64,000 nt of DNA, from the NCBI RefSeq assembly GCF_900497805.2, contig NW_020954599.1, forward strand, positions 48,057,397-48,121,396, written 5' to 3'. Below the pieces are notes generated by a model. That model was given only the letters and a program-made list of their open reading frames with translations, searched no databases and was not told the DNA's origin. Within the stretch, counting starts at the first letter, position 1. Each line of letters opens with the position of its first letter. Both the position numbers and the translations under genes were made by a program. Of this stretch, positions 48,014-60,569 are shown piece after piece. Origin of the DNA: Vombatus ursinus (Eukaryota; Chordata; Mammalia; Diprotodontia; Vombatidae).

Positions 48014-48061
<48 letters not shown>

Positions 48062-49044
48062 CCTACCTACCCATCTATCTGCATACACACATACATACAT
48101 GCATACATACATATATTTTTCCCTCCAACTACTCTAATACTGACAAATGTGTCATGAGTTACAAATATCATCTTTCCATGTAGGAATGTAAACAGTTCAA
48201 CTTTAATAAGTCTCTTAAGATTTCTCTTACCTGTTTATCTTTTCATGCTTCCCTTGAGTTTTGCATTTTAAAGTCAAATTTTCTGTTCAGTTCTGGTCTT
48301 TTCATCAAAAATGCTTGGAAGTCCTCTATGTGACTGAATGTTTATTTTTTCCCCTGAAGGAATATACTCAGTTTTGCTGGGTAGGTGATTCTTGGTTGTA
48401 ATCTTAACTCCTTTGCCCTCAGGAATATCATATTCCAAGCCCTCTGGTCAGTGTCCCTTCTTGCCCAAGGACCATAACTCAGAACTGTGATCCAGATCCA
48501 AGCATGGGCAAATCAAGAGATTCCTGCCTCAGCACCAGCAAAGAGATCCCTGCACTCCTCCTCTGATCAGCCACTTGATTCCCCTCAGTCTGTGGGCTGA
48601 GAGCTCCAGAAGCAGCCGCCACCCTGGGCTTGCTTTGGGACTAGGGCTGGGTCTAAACTTCTCTCTCACCATGGTTCAACAGATGTTTCCTAGTGACCTT
48701 CTAAGTTCCCTTTGGCATCTGTGGTTTGAGAAGTCTGGAAACTGCCACAGGTGCCCTTGATTCAGTCCCCTGAGGCCAACTCCAGGTTCACCGAGGCCTG
48801 GTCTTTGCCTGTAATCCCATGCTGAACTGGGCTCCTCCCCCAGCCTGGGGCAATAGACCTTTCTAATCAACCATCTAGGTTGTCTTGGGCTGAAAATTTG
48901 TTTCACTCTGTCTTTTTCTGGGTTCTGTTGCCCTAGAATTTGTTTAGAGCCATTTTTATAGGTATTTGGAGGGATTTGGGGGAGAGCTCAAGCAAGTCAC
49001 TACTTTTATTCTGCCATCTTGGCTCTGCCCCCCAGACCTCAACC
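47166..49044 (-). mobile_element. HAL1 copy G, internally deleted
   Basis: On the minus strand the 5' end near 49033 carries GGGGCAGAGCCAAGATGGCA with the 5' UTR (49033-48441). It jumps at about 48440 to the ORF1 C-terminal domain (48440-48190) and then runs through the complete purine-rich 3' region to a tail at 47166-47190. Most of ORF1, including the ATG and coiled coil, is missing. ORF2 is absent as in all HAL1. It sits inside L1 H, with TCATTTCTT at both outer edges (46800-46808 and 49045-49053). Confidence 0.85.
48015..48118 (+). repeat. (CTAT)n / (CATA)n microsatellite
   Basis: About 48 bp of perfect CTAT repeats followed by CTAC and ACAT units, within the HAL1 3' region. Confidence 0.95.
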
Positions 49045-49405
49045 TCATTTCTTATGGAACAATAGCATTCCATTACATTCGTGTAACACAACTTGTTCAG
49101 CCATTCCCCAATTGATTGACATCTCCTCGATTTCCAATTCTTGGCCACCACAAAAAATCAACTATAACTGTTTTGTGTATGTGGGTCCTTTCCCCATTTT
49201 TATGATCTCTTTGGGCTACAGACCTAGAAGTAGTATTGCTGGGTCAAAGGGCATACATAGTTTTGTAGCCCTTTGGGAATAGTTCCAAATTGTTCTCTAG
49301 AATGGTTGGATCAGTTCACAACTCCACTAACAATGCATTAGTGTTCCAATTTTCCCACATCTTCAACATTTATCATTTTCCTGTTTTGTTATGTTAGCCA
49401 AATAG
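49045..49405 (-). mobile_element. LINE-1 copy H: ORF2 C-terminal part
   Basis: Continuation of H. The antisense ORF2p C-terminal segment includes text for WLNKLCYTNVMECY and a CQSIGEWLNK-like motif. It is truncated at the 5' end at 49405 and followed by the right 12-bp duplication. Confidence 0.88.
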
Positions 49406-49417
49406 ATGTGATTTTTC

Positions 49418-50600
49418 AGATGGCATGTGTAAATGACAATTCTCTCTCTCTCTCTTTCTCTATCTTTATCTCTCTCCTATCCAAGGAGTGTCTATGATCC
49501 ATCCTTTCCTTTAACAGCTAATTCCCTCTTCTAGTTTCATATATGTTGGAAATGGCAAGGTTTATGTGTCAGCTTCTTCAGTAGGATTTATGATCAGCTA
49601 GTGGTCATTTAATCACTAAAAAAGAAATTAAAGTTGATAATTGTTTTAAAAAACATACAATTGTTAGCACTCTCCATTTTCTAAAACTCTTGCCACTCTT
49701 GCAGAAATAAATGTGAAATGTATAGCCTCAAGGGCTGTTTTATATGTTTCTTTGTTCGTTGGGTTTCTTATGTTGCCATGGCCATTGTTATGACCTTCTC
49801 CATACTTATCCAGTCTGGGCCTTAGAAAGTAGTCAGTCTATTATTGAAACTATATGTGAAATGTTTATGGCATGGCAGAACTTGACAAAGTTGACCTTCT
49901 ATTGGCAAAGCCTTCCAGAACCCAGAAAATAATCAGTATATATATTATATGTGGTAAGGATCAAGCAATATCACAAAAAATTGAATATATTTTAGCACAC
50001 ATAAAAAAGACTTGATATTGATGTGGGAGTCATTCCTAATTTGTCAACTTGTATACAGACAGACCATAAACATATTTAACAAAGATCAGAATTAGTCAAA
50101 CTTTAGAAGAATAATGAGAAAACCATGACACACAAATAAAATTCAATTCTGCAGTATTTTAAAAAACAATAATTTATTTCAACATGACAGCTCTTCTGTT
50201 GGAAGAAGAAAAACATCTCATGTATGTTCATGGAGTTGTAGGAAGAAAGAAATATAGCTTCACTGAAAGTCTAGCAACTTATGTGGTAGAGGTGCTGGCC
50301 TATGCTAAGCGTATCCAAGCTTTTGTGGGACCCAGGTAGGAACGGGAGGAGGAATCTCTGTGCCAAAAAGTTTGAAGTCCTACAGATTAGGAATGCTTTG
50401 AATCCACTTTCTGCCCATGGACTCACTTTCCACTTTCTGCCCATCAGTATGAATTCAGAAACTGATTTTACTACACCACTGAGGGAGTAAGCCCTAAAGT
50501 TCTTAGAAGTGAAATGAAAGTTGTTTAGTTTTGTTTTGTTTTAAGTCTCTGCTTCTTGAGGATACATATGTGTGGTGTGCTCACTGGTACATACACACTC
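49418..50600. other. Unique sequence, no gene seen
   Basis: It includes a short CT-rich patch at 49440-49475. No exon or repeat recognised. Confidence 0.4.
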
Positions 50601-50610
50601 AAACATGCAT

Positions 50611-50718
50611 TTCAGAGAAATTAGAAAACTTTGTATATATAAAGATTTTTGTAACAATGATTTCAGAGAATGGCAGGAATTATTTAGAAAACTTTGTATA
50701 TATAAAGATTTTTGTAAC
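50611..50718 (+). repeat. Short tandem duplication
   Basis: A 35-bp segment at 50621-50655, beginning TTAGAAAACTTTGTATATA, recurs without mismatch at 50684-50718. Each copy is preceded by TTTCAGAGAA (50611 and 50661), with 13 extra bases in the second unit. Confidence 0.9.
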
Positions 50719-50944
50719 TTAAGTATTTAATTAAAAATGAAGTCTGAATTAAAATTAAATTGTATAAGTGTGGAAATATATTGTGACTTGACCTTTCCCA
50801 GATTGTCACATGTACAGAAAGATTAATAGATCTCAAGAAACATGAATTATTGTGAAGATTCCCATTTTCATGAAGAGAGTTGAGAAATAAAAAAGAAAGA
50901 AAACTAGCTTTATAAAAAAAGATCTGTTTAAAAATAATTACCCA

Positions 50945-52480
50945 ATCATTCCATATACATTTATTAAGTACCTAATATGTACTAGGCTTTGTGCTTGGCA
51001 CTGGGAATACAAATATAATGAGTGAAAAAATTACTCTTCTCAAGGTGTTTCCATTTTTACAGGGAGATGTGAAGTACATGCAAAAGGTATTTACAGAATA
51101 GATATAAAGAGAATAAGAATAAGTAAAACAAAGAGGTTAAATACAATGTAATTGTTGAAGAATGGAATTAGCTGCTCAAAGGATCAGGAAAAGCTTCACA
51201 TAGAAGGTGGTTATTGACCTACATAAGGAAGGAAAAAGATAATTCTCTAAGGAGGAAGTGAATTTCAGGCCTGGGGAACCACCAGTGTGAGGACAGGAAA
51301 AGACAGATGGAGTATCATGCATGAATTAAAGAAAGAAGTCAGTCTGGCTGGATTGCAGAGTGTGGAAATAGGAGTGAGATCCAGTAAGTCTAGAAAGATT
51401 GATTGGTGCCAGGTTGTGAAGAACTTTAAAAGCTAAACAGAGAAGCTTGTGTTTTATCTTAGGCACAATGGGGAAACACTTGAGTTATTGAAGAGGCGAA
51501 TGACATGTTCAAATGTGAATTGAAGGAAAATCACTTCTACCACAGTATAGAGATTAGTCCAGAATGGTACACTTTGTTTTAATAATCGAGGTGACATGTG
51601 ATGAGAGTCTAAGCTAAAATGGTAGATCTGTGAGTAAAGTATCATATGTTAGAGATGTTGTGGGATAAGAGAGAGCTAAATGATCACCGAGGTTCTTACT
51701 TATGGGAACAAATGGGAGATGATAGGAATGTATAGAGTGTTTGACTTTGGCAAGGAGATGGGTCACCTGGTTACCTCACTGCCAAAAATTGTTTGAAAAG
51801 AGAAGAATGTGAGGGATGAATATTTTTGGAATGAAGGAGGAGAGAAAGAGAAAGTCACATCAAATGACTTCAACCTTTTTTTTCCATAAAGTAAGAGACT
51901 TTTTTCCATAAAGTAAGAAGACTTTGGGTCTTCTATACCCAAAGGAGATGAGGATTGGAAAAGTGTGAGAAGTTGGAGGGAAGACTTTTGGAATTGCTTC
52001 TGTGGGTTGGTACACCATGAACCATTAGGAAGAAGTGAACAGATTATCTTGTTGCAGTAAGGATCCAATTGAAGTTGAATAATATTTATAATGTCCTCCG
52101 TCAGCATTGTTGTGTGATAGCGTCAGGATTGGAAATGGAGGAAAGTGAAGTTAGAGTATGTGTCAATGGCTGAGAAAGTGCCAAATGATAGAGGCAAAAG
52201 AGATATCAATTTTCATGAAGAATAGGTTTTGGAAGAGTGGTAAATAGGGAGGAATGGCTTGTAAGGAGTTTATGATGAAACAGAAGAATGCAAGAGCATT
52301 GAGTGTAACCTGACTCATAAAGGAGCTGTATTTGGGGTAGGGGGGCAGTGCAGTCATGTGTGCCATGCTGATGCCAACCTGCATGTCTGCATGAAGGGTG
52401 GAACTGTTATGATACCTTTGGAGAGAATAGATAATCCTCATTTCTGTGATAAGGGAGGATACCTGTGATTCCACTTGTTA
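50945..52480 (+). repeat. Old unnamed interspersed repeat, copy 6
   Basis: It opens TTTATTAAGTACCTAATATG and GGCACTGGGAATACAAATAT. It contains GGAGGAAGTGAATTTCAGGC, AACTTTAAAAGCTAAACAG, GGCGAATGACATGTTC and GATTAGTCCAGAATGG. The purine-rich part from about 51790 to 52480 is less certain and may be a further portion of the same family. Confidence 0.6.
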
Positions 52481-53140
52481 TTTCTGCTTTCAAGTAATTT
52501 GCAGTCTTAAAGGTAGGGGAGAAGGGAAGAGATTATTTCTACCTCTTTCATAGGATAGCTATGAAGAGCAGAAAGGATGTTGTTCATAAAAACACAGTGA
52601 AAACTACAGAATCATATAAATATTTTATTATCTTTCTCTTTATTCTGACATTTTGCTCTGGTTTGTCTCTAGTTGTCTTTCAGGTAGAAAATTTTATGGC
52701 AAATCTCAATCCGGGATCTTTTAATGATTCTGTTCAAAGTCTAAGTATTAAAAAAATAAAAACATTTAATATACATCAACTTTTAAAAAATTGAATCTGT
52801 GCAACTGTTCTCACTTAAAAAAATAGAGTCCTGGACAGAGAGATTAAATGGACTCTTCCATCTTTCTATCTCATCTATCTACCTCATCTATCTGTCTATC
52901 TATCTACACATAAATAGCTATGCACATATATTGTGTGTGAATATATGTATTTGTGCATATGTCAATGGTATAATCAGGAACATAGTTGTATCTACTCACA
53001 ATTCATAAGACAGAAAACTTGCTTTCCATTATAAAAGATATATGTGATTATAAGTAGGAGAATAAAAGAGATTTTCTTCAGTATGATGAGCTTTAATTAG
53101 AAAATTCCCTCCATAAATGCAGATCTGCAACTATTTTGCA
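52481..53140. other. Unique sequence with a (CTAT)n run, no gene seen
   Basis: Tetranucleotide microsatellite at about 52862-52915. No gene recognised. Confidence 0.45.
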
Positions 53141-53144
53141 ATTT

Positions 53145-53265
53145 CTAATCTTAGAGAGTTGCCTGGGGTTAAATGACTTTCCCCAGGTCACATGACCAGA
53201 ATATTTCAAAGATGAGGCTGGTCATCCTGAATCTGAGGTCATCTGCTATACCATACTCTGCATTG
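53145..53265 (-). repeat. MIR-type SINE fragment
   Basis: AATGACTTTCCCCAGGTCACATG and CTGAATCTGAGGTCATCTGC match the antisense CORE-SINE order. Confidence 0.55.
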
Positions 53266-53274
53266 ACTTTTTTG

Positions 53275-53900
53275 CAAATAAATTTTTGTTCATGTCCTTT
53301 TTAAAATGTCATCAAAATTTCCTCCTTTCCCCCTTCCCTTTGCAGAAAGTTACTCCTCATAATAAATAATGTATATTAAGCACAAAAAAAGGAAAACAAA
53401 AGTGAAAAATCAGCAAACATTACAAAAGTCAAAAAATATATGAAATGAATCACACTTGGACTTCTTACTTTTGCAGATGGTGGAATGGGCATAATTTATG
53501 GTATTTCTTCTCTAGAGACATACTTGTCTTTGGTAATTCTGCAACATTTACTTTTGACTTTTTCATTCCCATGTTGTTTTAATCATTGTGTACATTGTTT
53601 TCTTGACTCTCTTTATTTCACTCGGCATTAGTTGATATAGACCATTCCATGCTTTTTCCTATTTGCCATATTTATCATTTCTTACAGTACAATAATATTC
53701 CATCATAGTAACGTACTGTTATTTGTTTAGCTATTCCCAATTGAAGGGCACCTATGTTGTTTCCAATTCTCCGTTACAAAGCATGCTGCTCTAAATATTT
53801 TGGGTATATATCAGGGTCAAAAGCTACGAATATTTTAGTAAATTTATTCGTATACTGCCTCTAAGAATATGTAAAAGGATTCTCCCTCTCCTCAATCTTG
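53275..53900 (-). mobile_element. Old LINE-1 3' end
   Basis: A more diverged version of the L1 3' UTR plus ORF2 C-terminus: ATTTCACTCGGCATTAGTTG, TTACAGTACAATAATATTCC, TTCCCAATTGAAGGGCACC and AGGGTCAAAAGCTACGAATA follow the same order as at 10380-10680. No open frame. Confidence 0.75.
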
Positions 53901-54042
53901 AAAAGGGTTTTTCACTAAATCAGGGTGTTCCCTTGAAGGGTCACATGGAAGAGAAGTGGTGTACATTTCAGAAACAGATTGTATCATACCTAAGAGCAGA
54001 AATGTAAACTAATTACATGTCACTTAGTAAAAGTTTGGCTTT

Positions 54043-54058
54043 AAAGAATAGATATCCT
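54043..54058 (+). repeat. Target-site duplication, left of GAPDH retrocopy
   Basis: AAAGAATAGATATCCT corresponds to AAAGAACAGATATCTT at 55433-55448 (14 of 16). Confidence 0.75.
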
Positions 54059-55432
<1,374 letters not shown>

Positions 55433-55449
55433 AAAGAACAGATATCTTA

Positions 55450-56164
55450 ATAATTAGTAGTTAGTATATAAAATTCTTAGCAAAGCTAGACACATCTTAC
55501 ATGGTTATTATCTTGCTAGTGTGTATATGATTACTTCAAAAGTACATGGAAATAGTTTCTCTTCTTTAATCTATAAACTATGAATTTCTTTATGTTCTTC
55601 TTTGCTTTAGTCATTTTCTCTAGAATATTGAAAATGTCAACTTCAATCTTAACAGCTAGCTCAATTATCACAAAGTCCAAACAAGCAAAGGCCAAATAGT
55701 GTGGTCTTTCTCTAGAAAAATGCCGTATTTCACCAATGGCTTGGATCAGTCAGAGGTAACACAACTGGTATTCAGGTTCATAAGAATAGCTATCATTGGA
55801 CAACAGTTCTTCTTACAGGGAAAAAAAAAGTCTTTGGGTTTTGTTGATCTCCAGAATCAGAATGACACAGCAACAAATGAAAATCAAAACCTATTGTAAC
55901 CTGCATAAGAAAAGGATAGTGATAATTCTGCTGTACTTTGCCTAGGTCAGACAGCTGGAATACCGCATGAAGTTCTGGGTGTCATACTTTAGGAAAATTT
56001 ATATACACATATATACATACAATATAACATAATTATATGTACACACACACGTGTGAGCACACACATACATGCACATATCCATCCATATACCCATATATCT
56101 ATATACTTACATGTACACACATAGACATAGACATAGACATATCTCTATATCTATATCTATATAT
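55450..56164. other. Unique sequence with microsatellite, no gene seen
   Basis: (TA)n, (CA)n and ATAGAC/TATC runs occupy about 55997-56164. Nothing else recognised. Confidence 0.45.
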
Positions 56165-56412
56165 CTGGGCAGTTAGTTGGCACAGTAGGTAGAGTGCTGA
56201 GCTTGGAGTCAGGAAAATTCATCTTTTGAGTTCAAATCTGGCCTCCAGCACTTATTAACTACATGGCCCTGGGCAAGTTGTTTAACCCTGTTTGTCTTAG
56301 TTTCCTCATCTGTAAAATGAGCTGAGAAGGAAACAGCAAGACATTTTAGCATCTTTGCTAAGACAACCCCAAATGGGGGAAGAGTCAGATACAACTGAAA
56401 AAACACTAAATA
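56165..56412 (+). repeat. Marsupial CORE-SINE with RTE-derived tail
   Basis: Head GGGCAGTTAGTTGGCACAG, GAGTTCAAATCTGGCCTCC, GGCCCTGGGCAAGTTG, TTTCCTCATCTGTAAAATG and a tail with AACCCCAAATGGGGG and GAGTCAGATACAACTG. Confidence 0.88.
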
Positions 56413-57160
56413 ATTGAAAAAATATAATTTTTGGATTCTGGGATAATGCAATAGAAGGAAAAAAGACATTTGAAACTTTAACTTAGAGCAGATGTTCTTT
56501 CAGAAAGCATCTTTAGCAATTTATTGCTCAAAGGAGTAAGGATGAAGTAATGCCAGAGATTTAAACCTCCCACAGTGAAATTAACATAAATAACCTCTAC
56601 TATTTGCCTTGAAGTTGATATGAGTTGTTATGTGTACATAGTAGTAGGATCACTGACTGAACCATTAAATGCTGATATACTGACAGAATCCCTTGTAATG
56701 TATATTGAATGAAAAAATTACACACAATGTACTTTGTGATATTAATTTTCTCCTTAGGCTATCTCAAATGCTTTCTAGACAAAAATTTCCAAAACAAAAA
56801 TTAAAAGAGTTGCCCCCACCCTTCCAATTTTGGATACTTTCTTTTCTGTACAAATTATATTTCAAATGATGGTAGCCTAGGAAACAAATTATCTTCCTGC
56901 AGCAGGATATTGAATCATATGTTTCATTATTGAAGAACTGAACATATTCCTTTAAAGAAGCCTTTTGTGTTGACATCTGCAATGATGTACTTTGAAACTA
57001 GTTATAGGAAAAGTTTTCACTCACAGTCTCTATTTAAAAGAAAGAAAATTCCTCACCATTTAAAGGAATATTTGCCTGATTAGTGATGGAGAAAATTCTG
57101 GTGCTTTGAAGAAGTTAAAGAAAGTTATCTAAATGACACTGATAGAATAGAATAGAAAGG
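56413..57160. other. Unique sequence, no gene seen
   Basis: No feature recognised. Confidence 0.4.
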
Positions 57161-57164
57161 GCAT

Positions 57165-57300
57165 TTGTAATCTGAGGAGCAGGGTTCAAATCTTAACATT
57201 GCCATTTAACAACTTGGAAATCTCTTTGCTTCACTGAACAAGTTTATACCTTTGTAAAATGGGAATTAGACCTGTAACACATCTCACAGAGTTTATGTTG
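57165..57300 (+). repeat. MIR-type SINE
   Basis: GAGCAGGGTTCAAATC, TGCCATTTAACAAC, TTTGTAAAATGGGAATTAG and CACAGAGTTTATG in CORE-SINE order. Confidence 0.65.
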
Positions 57301-57349
57301 AATATAGGAAATGGTAAGTGGAACAATTGTTTTTACCAGAGTGCAAAAT

Positions 57350-57790
57350 GAGGAGAAATTTGATATTTATCAGGGACCCAGATTTTGATAGACTTTAAAT
57401 ACAATGATCAACAGTATTTTACCTTGGATACAATAAGGAGCCACTGGGGCCTTCCTGAGTGGGGAATGTTATGGTCTTACTTATGGTTTGGGGATATTAA
57501 TTTTGTAACAATAAGAGGAGAGAAACTGGAATCAGGGAAACTCATAAGGAGACTATTATGATGGCTCAGATGAGAGATGATGATGGAGCAAACTAGGAAG
57601 ATAGTAATACAAGTGAGGAAAAGGGAAAATTAAAAATATTATTGGCAACTGATTAAATATTGATTCTAGGGTAATGGGGCAGGTAATGAGGGATAGGAAA
57701 GAACAAGGCTGATTCCAAGTTTTTAAATCTGGGAGTCTGGATGGGAAGCAGTGCCTTCAGTAGAAATTACAAGAGGGAAAGATAACAGAT
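57350..57790 (+). repeat. Old unnamed interspersed repeat, copy 7
   Basis: ATACAATAAGGAGCCACTGG, GAATGTTATGGTCTTAC, GGAATCAGGGAAACTCATAAGG, GACTATTATGATGGCTCAG and CAACTGATTAAATATTG in the shared order. Confidence 0.65.
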
Positions 57791-57874
57791 GAATAGATTG
57801 ATCCTGTATTTGTGCCCACAAAATAGTAAAAGCCTTAGAGGATTGTCTACAGAACTTGGGTTAATCATTATGGA

Positions 57875-57876
<2 letters not shown>

Positions 57877-57926
<50 letters not shown>

Positions 57927-57960
57927 TGTGTGGTCTGTGTGTGTGTCCGTGTGTCTGTGC
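57877..57960 (+). repeat. (TG)n microsatellite
   Basis: About 48 bp of uninterrupted TG followed by interrupted units. Confidence 0.97.
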
Positions 57961-58179
57961 ACATGTGCACAGGACAAGAATCCCAGGAAATGAAATAATA
58001 TGGGTGGGTCATGACATATAATTCATAAGAGCCTTGGCATTTATAGGATCCCAGAGCCATTAGAATATCAGTCCTCACCTATTCTTCACATAGTACTTTG
58101 TAAACATTTAAGTGCTCTTTCTATTATAAGAGTGAGTTATTATAGATATCTCTAATTAAAAAAAAAAGGATGGGGGGAG

Positions 58180-58405
58180 GCCTAAGCTTATTTTAATAAT
58201 AACTAACATTTTTATGGTGCTTTACAAGTTTGCAAACTACCACTTGGTTCTTACACATTTTAGTTTCATAGTAACACTGTAAGATGGACAGACATTACAT
58301 GCATTATCATCCCTTTATCAAGGAAGAGACTCAGGTTCAGAGCATTTAAATGACTTGCTCATAGTTATATAATAAACAAATTTCTGAGGAGGTGTTTGAC
58401 TGTGG
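58180..58405 (-). repeat. CORE-SINE (MAR1/THER-like)
   Basis: The plus strand reads AACTAACATTTTTATGGTGC, CAAGTTTGCAAACTACC, TTTATCAAGGAAGAGACTCAG and AATGACTTGCTCATAG, the antisense CORE-SINE pattern. Confidence 0.75.
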
Positions 58406-58509
58406 GTCATGTGGAATCTATGTATATCATTGTGTCCACTCTGCCTTTTGATAATGTATCACAGTTGTACAATGATAATCATTTCTTTTTTTTCCCTCCA
58501 AAACAAAGT

Positions 58510-58765
58510 TTTTGGTTATTAATAGTGGATAGAGCAATTTATCTGGAGTTAGGAAGACTTGAGTTCAAATCCAGCCTTGGATGCTTATTAGCTCTGTGAT
58601 TTTGGTCAAAACATTTAGCCTCTGTCTGCCTTACTTTTCTCATCTGTAAAATGGGGATAAGAGTACTTATCTCCTAGGGCTGTTGGGAGGATCAAATGAG
58701 ATAACATTAGTAAGGTACTTTGCAAATCTTAGTGTTAGCTATCATCATTATTATTACTAGTAGTG
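58510..58765 (+). repeat. CORE-SINE (MAR1/THER-like)
   Basis: GTGGATAGAGCAATTTATCTGG, GAGTTCAAATCCAGCC, TTTCTCATCTGTAAAATGGGG, GGATCAAATGAGATAAC and ACTTTGCAAATCTTAG. Opposite in orientation to the SINE just to its left. A (TAG)/(TAA) triplet tail follows. Confidence 0.85.
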
Positions 58766-58769
58766 GTAA

Positions 58770-59845
58770 TAGTAATAGTAGTAGTATGTTCAAAAGGCAT
58801 AATTCTCATTTACATTCCTTGGATGACAAAGTCCAACTTTTCCCCAACTTTTTACCAGGAGAACTTCTGTTTTTGGCCATTTCACAAATGTCTATAGGAA
58901 TCAGTGTCTTTTGTTATACAAATTCTTACCCCAATCCCATAGGGCAGTTTGACTTGATTAGTGTCTTTGACTACAACACCATGCATTTGCTTGCAGTTGG
59001 AATCTCAGGCAACAGCTGCCCTTTGACAGCTCTAATTCACATACAAGGTGAGTAGGGGCAGTTGATCAATGTAGATATAGCCCACAGCACTGATATTTTT
59101 CTTCAAAGACCAATTGCTCTTGAATAATTTAGTGGATGCATTAAGCCTAAAAGGGCAAAGAAAATTAGATCTTTTCCCCCTTCCTAGATGTTGCTTTACA
59201 TTATTAAAAATGCATTCTGGAATCATACACAAACTAATGCTGGTAGTGTCTCAAATTGTACTGCACTTAATCACAAATAGTTCCATTTCATTCTAGCATT
59301 GCCACACTTCATCAAAACCAAATAGCATTGTTTCACTTTTTATTTCACTTTCAGGCTCTGATTTAGACAGAGAAGAAACTAGATGAAAAATTTTAAGCAA
59401 ATGCAAGTGAAGAGATGGCTATAGTTTTCTAACCCACTTTTTTTAAGGAAGTAGTTAATAGTTTCAGTAAAGAAAGTTAGCCTCAAAACTAGGAAGACAA
59501 TCTTCTGTCTTTGATATACACTCACTGTGCTGGGCCCTAGGCAACTCTTTATGATTAAGTTTCAAGAAGGTTATTAGAGAGAGATTCACCATCCCAGCAA
59601 AATCATAGGTCCAATAATTGTCCCTAACTTTGACCTGGAAGAATAATAGAGTCAGGTAATTTAAGTGTGGTTAGAAAATCACATCATAGAAAGGTCAGTC
59701 AGTACTGAGAAGAAAAGAAATATGTAGCCAATGGAAAGAGAAGGGAAGAAAATCAGAGAAAATAAAGAATGATTTGGTCACAGAAAGAAGACATATCAAC
59801 ATAAGAGGGTAATAAAAATGTAAGTATAGGTAGGTATCAAAAACA
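58770..59845. other. Unique sequence, no gene seen
   Basis: The 111-codon frame at 58720-59055 begins in SINE sequence and has no recognised motif. I do not call it a gene. Confidence 0.4.
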
Positions 59846-59847
59846 GC

Positions 59848-60066
59848 AATGAGGTGGTACATTGGGTAGAGTCCCAGGCCTGAAGTCAGGAAGACCTGAG
59901 TTCAAATCTGTCTTCAGACTTTGGTTAGCTTTGTGACACTGGGCAAGAATCAGTTTCCTCATCTGCAAAATGAGCTGGAAGAAGGAAATAGCAAATCACT
60001 CCAGTATCTTTGCCAAGACAACCCCAAATGGGGTTACAAAGAGTCAGATACTACTGAAATGACTGT
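59848..60066 (+). repeat. Marsupial CORE-SINE with RTE-derived tail
   Basis: AGGTGGTACATTGGGTAGAG, GAGTTCAAATCTGTCTTCAG, TTTCCTCATCTGCAAAATG, TTGCCAAGACAACCCC and TTACAAAGAGTCAGATAC. Confidence 0.85.
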
Positions 60067-60189
60067 ATAGCAAAATATATCAAATATTATTCTTTGGTCA
60101 TAAACTATTCTAGTTAGTAAAAAGTAGTTAGTAAAAACAAACAAAGAAGTATGCAAAATTAAAAAAAAATTTCTCACAATCTCCAGAAA

Positions 60190-60560
60190 GCCTTTCTGGG
60201 TAAAATGAATAGTTTTAGAATTCTTCATAATCTGACTCCACCTTATCTTATCAGGCTTATTGCACATTACTCCCTTTTATAAACACTATATTGTAGCAAG
60301 AGTAATTACTTCTTCTTCCCCAAACATACCATTCCATCTCCAGTTCTTCAACTCGGTCCAGGACATCTCCCATACTTAGAATCCTCCTCCCCCACCCTGC
60401 CTTGCCTTACCTGCACCTTTTAGAATTTGTTCTTATTCAAGAATTAGTTTATTTTTAAATAGTATTTTTACTAATCTCTTGAGTTCTTAGGACTCTCTCT
60501 AGCTCATCAAATTATCCTCTCTGCCTCTACCTCTCCTCACCCCCCTCTCCTTCACGCTCT
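60190..60560 (+). repeat. LINE/L2 3' region
   Basis: TTCTTCATAATCTGACTCC, ACCTTATCTTATCAGGC, TCCATCTCCAGTTCTTCAAC and CACCTTTTAGAATTTG in L2 3'-end order. Non-coding. Confidence 0.6.
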
Positions 60561-60569
60561 CTCTTTCTC

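Noticed and set aside
48015-48118. CRISPR-like regular repeat
   Set aside because: A continuous tetranucleotide microsatellite without spacers, in a mammalian genome.
57767-58078. Frames with poly-Thr-His or poly-Cys-Val
   Set aside because: Produced by the TG repeat.
58720-59055. 111-codon open frame as a gene
   Set aside because: Its start lies in SINE and triplet-repeat sequence, and the rest has no motif.
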